A stretch of DNA of 16,016 nucleotides. Origin: Halobacteriales archaeon SW_5_68_122. Lineage in GTDB: Archaea; Halobacteriota; Halobacteria; Halobacteriales; Haloarculaceae. The notes beneath the pieces were generated by a model, which searched no databases, was not told where the DNA came from, and saw only the letters and a program-made list of their open reading frames with translations. The position numbers and the translations under genes are program-made. Below are positions 7,012 to 13,612 of this stretch, in pieces (position 1 is the first letter of the stretch; each line of letters starts with the position of its first letter). The DNA lies in contig PXSL01000039.1 of the NCBI GenBank assembly GCA_003022815.1, positions 1 to 16,016 on the forward strand. Direction: 5' to 3'.

Positions 7012-8336
7012 CGTGCGGCCTCCCGGAAAGCCGCGATGAGGCCGTCGACGGCCGTCTCGTTGGTTTCGGTGACACAGACCTGCAGTTCGTGGTCGCCGAC
7101 GACGTGGACCGCGTAGCCGGCCGACCGGAGGTCGTCGGCGGCCGCGGGCGCGGGCCGGTCGGTCCGGGCGACGAACTCCCGGAAGTGGTGCCGGTCGTGG
7201 GCCGGCGCCTCCACGCCCGAGAGGTCGTCGAGCCGGTCGGCCACCTCGTGGGCGCGGGTCACGCAGTTGTTGGCCAGTTCGACGAGTCCGTCGGGGCCGA
7301 GCCAGGCGGCGTGCATCGCCACCCGGAGCGCCACCCACGCCTGGTTGGTGCAGATGTTCGAGGTGGCCCGCTCGCGGCGGATGTGCTGTTCGCGGGTCTG
7401 CAGCGTCAGGGTGTATGCCCGCCGACCGGTCGCGTCCTCGCCGGCGCCGACCAGCCGCCCCGGCATCTGCCGGAGGAACGACTCCCGGCAGGCGAACAGC
7501 CCGATGCCCATCCCGTAGGCCGACGGCATGCCGAGCGAGGCGCCGCTGCCGACGACGACGTCGGCGCCGACGGCCGCCGGTTCCTCCAGGACCGCGAGCG
7601 CGACCGGGTCCGACCCGAGGACGAACACGGCGTCGTGGTCGTCGGCCAGGGCGCCGACGGTTCCGGCCTGCTCCTCTATCACGCCGCGGGCCGTCGGGTT
7701 CTCGGCGTAGACGACGAGCGTCTCCTCGTCGACGGTCTCGGTCAGCGCCTCGACGTCGGCGGCGCCGTCATCCATCGGGTACGTCTCCAGTGTCAGGTCG
7801 TGGCCGGCGACGTAGTTCTCGAGGGTGCGGCGGCGGCCCTCCTGGAGGTGTTCGGGGACGAGAACGCGATATCCGGACGTCTCCCGGACGCGGGTCCCGA
7901 GCGTGACCGCCTCGCCGAGCGCCGTCGCCGCGTCGTACATTGAGCAGTTGGCGACGCCGAGGCCGGTCAGCTCGACCAGCATCGACTGGTACTCGAACAG
8001 CGCCTGGAGGAAGCCCTGTGCGACCTCCGGCTGGTACTGGGTGTAGCTGGTGAGGAACTCCGAGCGGTCCGAGAGGTGGTCGACCATTGACGGGACGTAG
8101 TGGTCGTAGTGGCCGCGGCCGAGGAACTCCGCGAGGTCGTCGTTGGCCGACAGCGTCCGGTCGACGAGGTCACGGACCGCCCGTTCGCTCCGTGCTTCGA
8201 TGCCGAACTCGCCGTCGAAGCGTACGTCGTCAGGGATGTCGAAGAGTGCCTCCTCGCCGTCGACACCGACCGCCGAGAGCATCGCCTCCGTCTCGGCGTC
8301 GGTGTGCGGCGCGTAGGGGCTTCCGTTTGCTGTCAT
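7008..8336 (-). CDS. gcvPA: Glycine dehydrogenase (decarboxylating) subunit 1
   Basis: This 442-residue protein matches the alpha subunit of the split archaeal/bacterial P-protein, which with GcvPB decarboxylates glycine and passes the aminomethyl group to lipoyl-GcvH. Typical sequence includes [15 protein letters not shown] at the N-terminus, [73 protein letters not shown] and [20 protein letters not shown]. The length and all blocks look complete. The ATG at 8334-8336 is chosen because family sequence begins a few residues in; the frame is open further upstream without similarity. gcvT and gcvH, which often precede this gene in haloarchaea, are not here: the upstream neighbour is a divergent UspA gene. 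The gene overlaps gcvPB by four bases. Confidence 0.95.
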   Translation of the reverse strand: MTANGSPYAPHTDAETEAMLSAVGVDGEEALFDIPDDVRFDGEFGIEARSERAVRDLVDRTLSANDDLAEFLGRGHYDHYVPSMVDHLSDRSEFLTSYTQYQPEVAQGFLQALFEYQSMLVELTGLGVANCSMYDAATALGEAVTLGTRVRETSGYRVLVPEHLQEGRRRTLENYVAGHDLTLETYPMDDGAADVEALTETVDEETLVVYAENPTARGVIEEQAGTVGALADDHDAVFVLGSDPVALAVLEEPAAVGADVVVGSGASLGMPSAYGMGIGLFACRESFLRQMPGRLVGAGEDATGRRAYTLTLQTREQHIRRERATSNICTNQAWVALRVAMHAAWLGPDGLVELANNCVTRAHEVADRLDDLSGVEAPAHDRHHFREFVARTDRPAPAAADDLRSAGYAVHVVGDHELQVCVTETNETAVDGLIAAFREAAR

Positions 8337-8446
8337 AGGAAACCGAGTGTGCCGGAGGCTTACGGTGCGCGCGTAATGATTGCCCCGGTTCCGGCGGTCG
8401 AGCACCGGGACGCACGGATCGCGGGTCGGGGGCGCTTAACCGGCAC

Positions 8447-8455
8447 AATTTAAAC
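8447..8455 (+). promoter_or_regulatory. TATA-like promoter of the UspA gene
   Basis: AATTTAAAC (TTTAAA at 8449-8454) lies 25-30 bases before the ATG at 8479 and fits a haloarchaeal TATA box for a leaderless transcript. The 142-base gap to gcvPA is a divergent promoter region; no equally clear box is seen for gcvPA. Confidence 0.55.
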
Positions 8456-8478
8456 GGAAGCCGGTTCGAGTCCCAACC

Positions 8479-8868
8479 ATGACGAGGTTCCTCGCGGCCA
8501 CCGAGAGCGAGCGGACGAGCGAACGACTCGGGCGGTACCTGCGCGGGCGGGTCACCGACAACGACACCGTCTACGTGGTCAACTCCCTGCAGGGCGGCGA
8601 CGACACCGACGAGGACGACATCGCGGACGGCGAGGCGGCCATGGAGGCGCTGGCCGAGGGGGTGCCGGACGCCGAATCGCACCAGCTGGTCCGGGGCAAC
8701 AGCCCCGAGTCCGACATCGTAGCGTTCGCCGACGAACACGACGTCGACGAGATACTGCTCGGCGTCCGACAGCGAAGCCCAACCGGGAAGGTCATCTTCG
8801 GGTCGACCGCACAGGGGGTCCTGCTGTCATCGGATACACCCGTGGTCGCAATCCCACTGGACGCATGA
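8479..8868 (+). CDS. UspA-family universal stress protein
   Basis: This 129-residue alpha/beta protein has the compact universal-stress fold. Beta 1 is MTRFLAAT, a second strand is VYVVNSL, and the C-terminal nucleotide-loop region reads [16 protein letters not shown] (95-110), corresponding to the G-x2-G-x9-G-S/T ATP-binding pattern in its haloarchaeal form, followed by [16 protein letters not shown]. Such proteins are cytoplasmic dimers, often ATP-binding, with roles in stress or regulation that are rarely defined. The sequence looks complete. It overlaps the next gene by ATGA, so the two form an operon, and it is divergent from gcvPA. Confidence 0.88.
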   Translation: MTRFLAATESERTSERLGRYLRGRVTDNDTVYVVNSLQGGDDTDEDDIADGEAAMEALAEGVPDAESHQLVRGNSPESDIVAFADEHDVDEILLGVRQRSPTGKVIFGSTAQGVLLSSDTPVVAIPLDA

Positions 8869-9134
8869 GCGCGAGCGAACTGGAGGCGGTCGTCGAGCGG
8901 CTCCGGACCGCCCGCGAACACGTCGACGGCGATGCCGAGGAACGGATCGAGGGGCTTGTCGGGAAGGCCGAGAGCGCCCTCGAGGACGGCCGGACGCTCG
9001 ACCACGGCGCGCTGGCGCGGATGACCCGGACGCTGTCGGAGCTGGCCGAGGATGCCGACGGCGAGACCGCCGAGGCCATCGAGGCCGCCAAGGACGCCAT
9101 CTCGTCGTACCGCGAGGGCGTCCCGGGCGCCTAA
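8865..9134 (+). CDS. Small acidic helical protein of unknown function
   Basis: This 89-residue acidic protein is rich in Glu, Asp and Ala and predicted mostly helical (for example [20 protein letters not shown] and [20 protein letters not shown]). It has no signal peptide, membrane segment or cysteine. I recognise the general type as a small conserved haloarchaeal protein but cannot assign a function. Its ATG overlaps the UspA stop codon, so the two are probably translated together. Its stop overlaps the stop of the convergent cyclodeaminase-type gene by four bases. Confidence 0.75.
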   Translation: MSASELEAVVERLRTAREHVDGDAEERIEGLVGKAESALEDGRTLDHGALARMTRTLSELAEDADGETAEAIEAAKDAISSYREGVPGA

Positions 9135-10393
9135 CCCTCGCCGTCGAGCAGGTTCTCGGCGAGAATCGGGACAAACGTCCCGATGTCGGTGACCATCCCG
9201 ACCGCCTGCGCGGAACCGCGGTCCAGGAGCTGTGTCACCGTCGCGGGGTTAATGTCGACGCAGACCACCCGGGTCGTCGACGGCAGGCAGTTGCCCACCG
9301 CCACCGAGTGCAGAAGCGTCGACAGCATCAGCACCATGTCGGCGTCGTGGGCCTGCTCGCGGATGGCGTTCTGCGCCTCGACGGCGTCGGTGATAGTGTC
9401 CGGCAGCGGCCCGTCGTCGCGGATGGACCCCGCGATGACGTACGGCACGTCGTTGTCGACGCACTGGTACATGACGCCGGAGTCGAGCTTGCCGGCCTCG
9501 ACGGCGGCCTCGATGCCGCCGGCCCGGATTATTTCGCTGATGGCGTAGATGTGGTGCTTGTGGCCGTGGCGGGCGTGGTCGAGCGTCTCGGTGTCGACGC
9601 CCAGCGACGTGCCGTAGAGGTCCCGCTCGATGTCATGAACGGCGAAGCCGTTGCCGACCGAGAGGCCGTCGACGTAGCCCGCCTCCACGAGGCGCGCGAG
9701 GTCCCCGCGGGCCCCGGAGTGGATGACCGCCGGACCGGCGACGACCAGTACGTTGCCGTTTTTGCGTTTCGTCTCCTCGATGGCGCCGGCTATCCCCTCG
9801 ATTGTGGACTCGGAGGGCCGCTCGGCGGAGACGCCGCCCTGCATGAAGCCGAAGGCGCCCTCCTTCTCTCGGGGGCGCTCGGGGGGCTGGACCCGGATGC
9901 CGGCGTCGCCGGTCACCACCGTGTCGCCCTCGTCGATGGCGTTGAGCGTCTCCGTGTAGGCCCGGACCTCGTCGGCGTCCCGCGGGTCGTCACCGTCCGG
10001 CGAGGCCGCCTCCACGACGACCGCACAGTCCATCTCGACGTCCTCGACCTCGACCCACTCGCCGTCGATCCGTATCTGCGTCGGGTGGTTGGTCGTCGAG
10101 TAGAAGCCGTGCGGGACGACCTGGTCGGCTGGGGCCGGCTCGAGGGTGGCGTCCGAGGGGTCCGCGGGGTTGGCGCCCTGCTGGTGGAGGTCGTGGACGA
10201 TGCGTTGGAGTTCGTCCTCGGAGTCGGCGGTCACGAGTAGCCTGGCGTAGGACTCCTGGTCCTTCCGGCGACCGATGTCGAACTCCTCGACGTCGAAGGA
10301 GCCGCCATGGTCCATCACGATGCCAAAGGCCGACTGCATCATCCCCGAGTCGATGATGTGGCCCTCCAGTTCGACGACGCGGGAGACGCTCAT
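9131..10393 (-). CDS. Archaeal ornithine cyclodeaminase-type enzyme (LOR/SDH-domain family)
   Basis: This 420-residue protein belongs to the archaeal ornithine cyclodeaminase family formerly named for its LOR/SDH region (TIGR00300-type). The family converts ornithine to proline and ammonia. The N-terminal domain (about 1-110: VVELEGHIIDSGMMQSAFGI, DIGRRKDQESYARLLVTA) is the LOR/SDH-like part. The C-terminal domain carries a Rossmann-like region with GNVLVVAGPAVIHSGARGDL, SVGNGFAVHDIE, GSIRDDGPLPDTITD, MLSTLLHSVAVGNCLPS and VCVDINPATVTQLLDRGSAQ. All blocks look intact. I recall that some recent annotations call this family nickel-pincer-nucleotide dependent, but cannot check it. The ATG at 10391-10393 precedes the conserved MSVSRVVELEGH start; the upstream extension has no family sequence. 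It is convergent with the UspA operon. Confidence 0.9.
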   Translation of the reverse strand: MSVSRVVELEGHIIDSGMMQSAFGIVMDHGGSFDVEEFDIGRRKDQESYARLLVTADSEDELQRIVHDLHQQGANPADPSDATLEPAPADQVVPHGFYSTTNHPTQIRIDGEWVEVEDVEMDCAVVVEAASPDGDDPRDADEVRAYTETLNAIDEGDTVVTGDAGIRVQPPERPREKEGAFGFMQGGVSAERPSESTIEGIAGAIEETKRKNGNVLVVAGPAVIHSGARGDLARLVEAGYVDGLSVGNGFAVHDIERDLYGTSLGVDTETLDHARHGHKHHIYAISEIIRAGGIEAAVEAGKLDSGVMYQCVDNDVPYVIAGSIRDDGPLPDTITDAVEAQNAIREQAHDADMVLMLSTLLHSVAVGNCLPSTTRVVCVDINPATVTQLLDRGSAQAVGMVTDIGTFVPILAENLLDGEG

Positions 10394-10465
10394 GCTCCAG
10401 AGGAGGGAGCCGGTCGCCAAGACGGTTGTGGGTCGGTTGGGGAGGCGACAGGTGCGAGATTGGAT

Positions 10466-10479
10466 AAACGGATACGTTT
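10466..10479. promoter_or_regulatory. Palindrome overlapping the promoter of the cyclodeaminase-type gene
   Basis: AAACG (10466-10470) and CGTTT (10475-10479) form a perfect inverted repeat around GATA. On the minus strand the CGTTTATCC that includes one arm (10462-10470) is a plausible TATA region, about 70-80 bases before the ATG at 10393. That leaves a leader of roughly 45 bases, unlike most genes here. The palindrome could be an operator. Confidence 0.3.
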
Positions 10480-10659
10480 GCCGGCTCGGGACGCGGTGGC
10501 ATGGCAGGACGCAGTCGGAGGTACGGACCGGCGACAGCGAACAGAAGACGGTCGCGCTCACGCTTCTGGGCGCTGGGGTCGGGCTAAACGAGTAACTGAC
10601 GGGTCGGTTTTTACGTCGAGCGACCCACGAGAGCCGTCTCCCCTCCGGCAGGCCAGCGG

Positions 10660-11012
10660 TCAGTCATCCGCGTCGGTTCGGGTCTCGACGGTCCACTCGC
10701 AGTCGGTCGCCTCCCGGAGCCGCTCGTAGAGCCGTCTCAGTCCGAGCGGCTCCGTCGCCGGGAGGACGTGGAACTCGACGACGCCGTCGCGGACCGCGAC
10801 CCGGAAGGTGTCGCCCGTCTCGTCGTCGTGGACGAGGTACAGCGGTCCTCCAGGACCGACTCGACCAGTACCGCCAGGGCTCCGTCCTCCCGCGGCGCCG
10901 CCGGCGTCACCTCGAACACCGTGCCGCCCTCGTACTCGACGCCGCCACGCCGCGGGTAACGCCGGGTCGGGCGCTGGCGAATGGCGAATGTCGACGCGTC
11001 CTCGTCGGCCAC
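10660..11012 (-). pseudogene. Small haloarchaeal protein of unknown function, frameshifted
   Basis: Two adjacent frames together read like one conserved protein of about 115-125 residues. The first starts at a GTG (11010-11012) with ADEDASTFAIRQRPTRRYPR and GGVEYEGGTVFEVTPAAPRE, and continues to AVLVESVLED. At about 10840-10850 the sense passes to the second frame, GPLYLVHDDETGDTFRVAVR, DGVVEFHVLPATEPLGLRRL and YERLREATDCEWTVETRTDA, ending at 10660. The second half looks like a compact alpha/beta domain, but I cannot name a function. The GTG start is supported by a TATA-like CTTAAG about 24-29 bases upstream. A few codons may be missing at the joint, but since I do not know the family length a single-base error is equally possible. 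Confidence 0.6.
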
Positions 11013-11035
11013 ACGACTTGTACGGCGCCATCTCG

Positions 11036-11041
11036 CTTAAG
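11036..11041 (-). promoter_or_regulatory. TATA-like box of the small frameshifted gene
   Basis: CTTAAG lies 24-29 bases before the GTG start at 11012 on the minus strand, just after the end of the preceding membrane-protein gene (11061). It supports an independent leaderless transcript and the choice of GTG as start. Confidence 0.4.
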
Positions 11042-11060
11042 TTCGTGGGCGTCACGGCGG

Positions 11061-11660
11061 TCAGGGGTTGACCGGACAGCCCGCGACCCGGTCGCCACGC
11101 ATCCCGTCGGCGACCCAGAACATCGACAGCAGTAGCGCGACCAGCGCCAGCAGGGCGAATTCGAGGCCGTCCAGGGGCAAAAAGAGCAGCGACGCCGAGA
11201 CGCCGAACAGCGACAGAACCCCGACCAGAAGCGCCGAGCCACAGGCCGCACAGCCGGCGCCGAGCACGCCGAGGACCGCCCCGAGCGCGCTGCCGCCGCC
11301 GCCCGACAGCGAGACGCCGTGCTCGCGGAGGTGGTAGGTCACCATGGCGGTGTCGACGCCGAAAAGAACGGCAATGGCCACGAGGAGCCCGCCCTGGATG
11401 GGGTCGAACGCCGACCCGACGAACGGGTAGAGGTTGGCGAGTATCGTGACGCGGGCGCTCCTCGGCAGGGTGCCAGTGAGCGCCAGCTCGACGAGCGGCA
11501 GGTTCAGCGAGAAGACGAAAAGCGAGAGGCCGACGCCGGCCGCGAGCAGGGCTACGACGGTGTACGTCGGCACCGACAACACCAGCCGTGCGGTCCGCCC
11601 GACGAGTCGCCAGTCGTCGGCCGAACTCGGCACCGCGGGCAGTCGCTTGCGGACGCTCAC
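11061..11660 (-). CDS. Haloarchaeal membrane protein with a CxxC motif, partner of a thioredoxin-fold lipoprotein
   Basis: This 199-residue membrane protein has about four to five hydrophobic segments (roughly 27-52, 88-105, 125-157 and 163-186). A CxxC motif, GAGCAACGSA (Cys137 and Cys140), lies inside or at the edge of a helix, and a third cysteine (Cys195) is near the C-terminus in AGCPVNP. I do not recognise a named family. The GTG start at 11658-11660 overlaps the stop codon of the thioredoxin-fold gene (GTGA), so the two are translated together. A membrane dithiol next to a secreted CxxC protein suggests that it passes electrons to or from the partner, like DsbB or CcdA, but sequence similarity to those is not evident. 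Redox partner is therefore inference. The protein seems complete. Confidence 0.75.
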   Translation of the reverse strand: MSVRKRLPAVPSSADDWRLVGRTARLVLSVPTYTVVALLAAGVGLSLFVFSLNLPLVELALTGTLPRSARVTILANLYPFVGSAFDPIQGGLLVAIAVLFGVDTAMVTYHLREHGVSLSGGGGSALGAVLGVLGAGCAACGSALLVGVLSLFGVSASLLFLPLDGLEFALLALVALLLSMFWVADGMRGDRVAGCPVNP

Positions 11661-12232
11661 GACTGGAACCCCAGCGCGCTGGCGAAGACGTCGTCGGCGG
11701 CCTCGCGGTTGCTCCGGATGAGCTCGTCGTGTTCGGCGTTCCGGGCCGCCGTCACCACCGCCTCGGCGCCGGCGGACGTCGCCTTCTCCAGGAAAGTCCG
11801 CGAGCGCTCGAACACATTGTCGGTGTCGAAGCCCGATTGCTCCTCGTAGTAGTGGGCTTTCAGCGACCAGAACGCGTCGGCGGCGGCGTCGAACGTCGAT
11901 GCCATCACATGGCTGGCCGGGTCGGCCCACGGGAACGTGATGTCGAGAGTCCGGTAGACGAAGGTCGCGTCCCCGGGGTCGACGAGTTCGGCCTTCAGTC
12001 GCGGGAACGTCTCGGTCTCGAAGCGGCGACAGGACCGACACGAAGGGTCCTCGAAGGCGGCGACGACGCCCAGAGCATCCAGCGTTCCGAGGGTCGGCTG
12101 TCCCTCGATGCCGTCGGTGGAGGGGTGAGATTCGAAGGACGACTCGTTGTCGCCGACACCGAGGCATCCCGCGAGCGCGGCGGCCGTGCTCCCGGCTACC
12201 CCGGCGAGCAACGACCGACGGGTACCGTTCAT
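11657..12232 (-). CDS. Secreted thioredoxin-fold (DsbA-like) lipoprotein with an internal in-frame deletion
   Basis: This 191-residue protein has a Tat signal (TRRSLLAG, 4-11) and a lipobox ending at Cys23. After a linker, AAFEDPSCRSCRRFE (58-72) holds the catalytic CxxC (Cys65, Cys68) at the start of the first helix of a DsbA/thioredoxin fold. ITFPWADPASHVMASTFDAA resembles the helical insert of DsbA-like proteins. In relatives the segment after SNREAA continues with a Gly-Thr-Pro-Thr cis-proline loop and two strands before a final VFASALGF-like helix. Here SNREAAD joins straight to DVFASALGFQS (about 11688-11697), so roughly 30 residues including the cis-proline seem to be missing with the frame kept. 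The ATG at 12230-12232 puts the Tat motif at the N-terminus. The next gene overlaps the stop codon. Confidence 0.8.
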   Translation of the reverse strand: MNGTRRSLLAGVAGSTAAALAGCLGVGDNESSFESHPSTDGIEGQPTLGTLDALGVVAAFEDPSCRSCRRFETETFPRLKAELVDPGDATFVYRTLDITFPWADPASHVMASTFDAAADAFWSLKAHYYEEQSGFDTDNVFERSRTFLEKATSAGAEAVVTAARNAEHDELIRSNREAADDVFASALGFQS

Positions 12233-12317
12233 GATTGATTGTTCCGCGCTCGGAGCATATCGATTCGTCGGAGCTGTGGCTCGGCCGCACGAGCGTCATA
12301 CACTGGTCTGACGCGGA

Positions 12318-12323
12318 TTTATG
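12318..12323 (+). promoter_or_regulatory. TATA-like box of the RDD gene
   Basis: TTTATG lies 25-30 bases before the ATG at 12348, the spacing of a leaderless haloarchaeal promoter. It overlaps an in-frame upstream ATG at 12321, which argues that 12348 is the real start. Confidence 0.5.
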
Positions 12324-12347
12324 AGATTGCCTGTCGAGAGTCGGAGT

Positions 12348-12782
12348 ATGATAACGTTCGAACGACCGACTCCCGATCTGGGGACTGAACACGACATCGT
12401 CAGCAAGCGTAGCATCGCTTTTCTCATCGACCTCGTCGGTCTCGCCGTTGTCTTGGGTCTCATGACGAACATCGCGTTTTTAACGTGGGAACCGCTCGGA
12501 TTCCTGGTTCTGGCTCTCGACGTGGTTCTGGCCTTTGCGTACTTCGTCTATTTCGAGGCTAAGTACGGTCAGACCATCGGGAAGATGCTCATGGATATCG
12601 TCGTCGTCAGCGAGGATGACGGGTCGATATCGTACAAAGAGGCGACGGTACGGACGCTGTTGCGTCCCTTCGATACGTTCGGCCTCGTCGCCATCTACGT
12701 CACCGACCGCAAGCAGCGAATCGGCGACCTCGCGGCCGACACCGTCGTCGTGAAGACCAAAGAGAAACCGGACCCATTATAG
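12348..12782 (+). CDS. RDD-family membrane protein
   Basis: This 144-residue protein fits the RDD family. KRSIAFLIDLVGLAVVLGLM carries the first Arg and Asp in helix 1. A second hydrophobic stretch, LGFLVLALDVVLAFAYFVYF, follows, then the conserved YGQTIGKMLMDIVVV and a C-terminal QRIGDLAADTVVV with the last Arg and Asp. RDD proteins are small membrane proteins of mostly unknown function; some have been linked to ion exchange. The start at 12348 is preferred over the ATG at 12321 because the latter overlaps the TATA-like box. The gene is noticeably AT-richer than its neighbours, with more T-ending codons, which may indicate acquisition from elsewhere. It is divergent from the thioredoxin-fold gene and separated from SRAP by 167 bases. 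Confidence 0.88.
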   Translation: MITFERPTPDLGTEHDIVSKRSIAFLIDLVGLAVVLGLMTNIAFLTWEPLGFLVLALDVVLAFAYFVYFEAKYGQTIGKMLMDIVVVSEDDGSISYKEATVRTLLRPFDTFGLVAIYVTDRKQRIGDLAADTVVVKTKEKPDPL

Positions 12783-12918
12783 AGGCGAGGGTTCAAGTAC
12801 CGGAACGCGGCCAGACGGCCCGTGACCTGAGCCGTCGCCGGCGGCCGGTCGGAGCGGGAGCGCGGGACGCCGCCGCCGAACCTCGAGTTCCGCCTGCTCG
12901 CAACGCCACCTTCGTCAC

Positions 12919-12924
12919 CTATAT
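12919..12924 (+). promoter_or_regulatory. TATA-like box of the SRAP gene
   Basis: CTATAT lies 26-31 bases before the ATG at 12950, giving a leaderless promoter. The rest of the 167-base gap after the RDD gene is GC-rich and shows nothing else recognisable. Confidence 0.5.
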
Positions 12925-12949
12925 CGAACCGTAGCACGTAGCAGTTCGC

Positions 12950-13571
12950 ATGTGCGGTCGTTACAGTCTGTTCACGCCGCCGGAAGAACTCGAGGAACGC
13001 TTCGACGCCCGGTTCGCCTTCGAGTTCGAGCCTCGCTACAACGCCGCCCCCAGCCAGCGGTTGCCCGTTATCACGGGCGAGGACCCGACGGCGATTCGGC
13101 CCCTGGAGTGGGGGCTGATTCCCCGCTGGGCCGACGAGTCTGACGAGGGGCACATCAACGCCCGCGCGGAGACGGTCGAAGAGAAACCCGCCTTCGCCGA
13201 CGCGTACGAGGCCGCTGCCGACGCCAAGGACCGGGACACGCCGGCGTCGGGCCGGTGTCTCGTGCCCGCGGACGGCTTCTACGAGTGGGCCGACACCGGC
13301 GACGGCAAGCGGCCGTACCGCGTCGCCCTCGATGACGACCGGCCGTTCGCGATGGCCGGCCTCTGGGAGCGAGCCCAACGAGGTGGTTGAGCCGCTGCAC
13401 CACCGGATGGCGGTGGTGCTCTCCCCCGAGGAAGAGTCGGCCTGGCTCGAGGGCGAGGACGTCGCTCTCGACCCCGCGCCAGCCGGCGAGTTCCGCGCGT
13501 ACCCGGTCTCGACGGCGGTCAACGACCCGTCGAACGACCGGCCGGAACTGCTCCGGAACGTCGAGGGTTAG
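12950..13571 (+). pseudogene. SRAP-family (YedK/HMCES-type) DNA-protein crosslink protein, frameshifted by a deletion
   Basis: SRAP proteins use Cys2, freed by removal of Met1, to crosslink to abasic sites in single-stranded DNA and protect them. The first frame has all N-terminal hallmarks: MCGRYSLF with Cys2, EPRYNAAPSQRLPVI with the conserved Asn, PLEWGLIPRWA, INARAETVEEKPAF, and RCLVPADGFYEW with the active-site Glu. It reaches MAGLWERA at about 13372 and then drifts to a stop at 13390. A second frame continues from about 13371 with EPNEVVEPLHHRMAVVLSPE, holding the conserved active-site His, and runs to APAGEFRAYPVSTAVNDPSN and a TAG at 13569-13571. Relatives have about 30-45 further residues (a variable loop and a TFTIxTTE strand) between these parts, so a block is missing. 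As written the product would lack the catalytic His. Confidence 0.85.
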
Positions 13572-13612
13572 GGGGCAAACGCCTAAGCGCCCGGCCGCCG
13601 ACGGATCGGGCA

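Noticed and set aside
4324..7338. A single 1004-codon minus-strand frame from 7338 to 4324
   Set aside because: It only links the N-terminal part of gcvPB and the C-terminal part of the MFS gene through a meaningless Arg/Pro-rich stretch in the wrong frame. It is a by-product of the two frame changes, not a fusion protein.
8461..8475. tRNA-like GGTTCGAGTCCC just before the UspA start
   Set aside because: It matches a T-loop/B-box pattern, but the flanking bases do not form the T-stem and no acceptor, D or anticodon arm is present.
10501..10587. Possible 28-codon plus-strand gene starting at ATG 10501
   Set aside because: It is short, Arg-rich and has no recognisable family. The end in another frame (TVALTLLGAGVG) looks hydrophobic, so a broken small gene is conceivable, but nothing supports it beyond that.
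12783..12949. GGTTCAAGTACC after the RDD gene as a tRNA or attachment-site remnant
   Set aside because: No stem pairing and no second copy were seen. The gap otherwise holds only the SRAP promoter.
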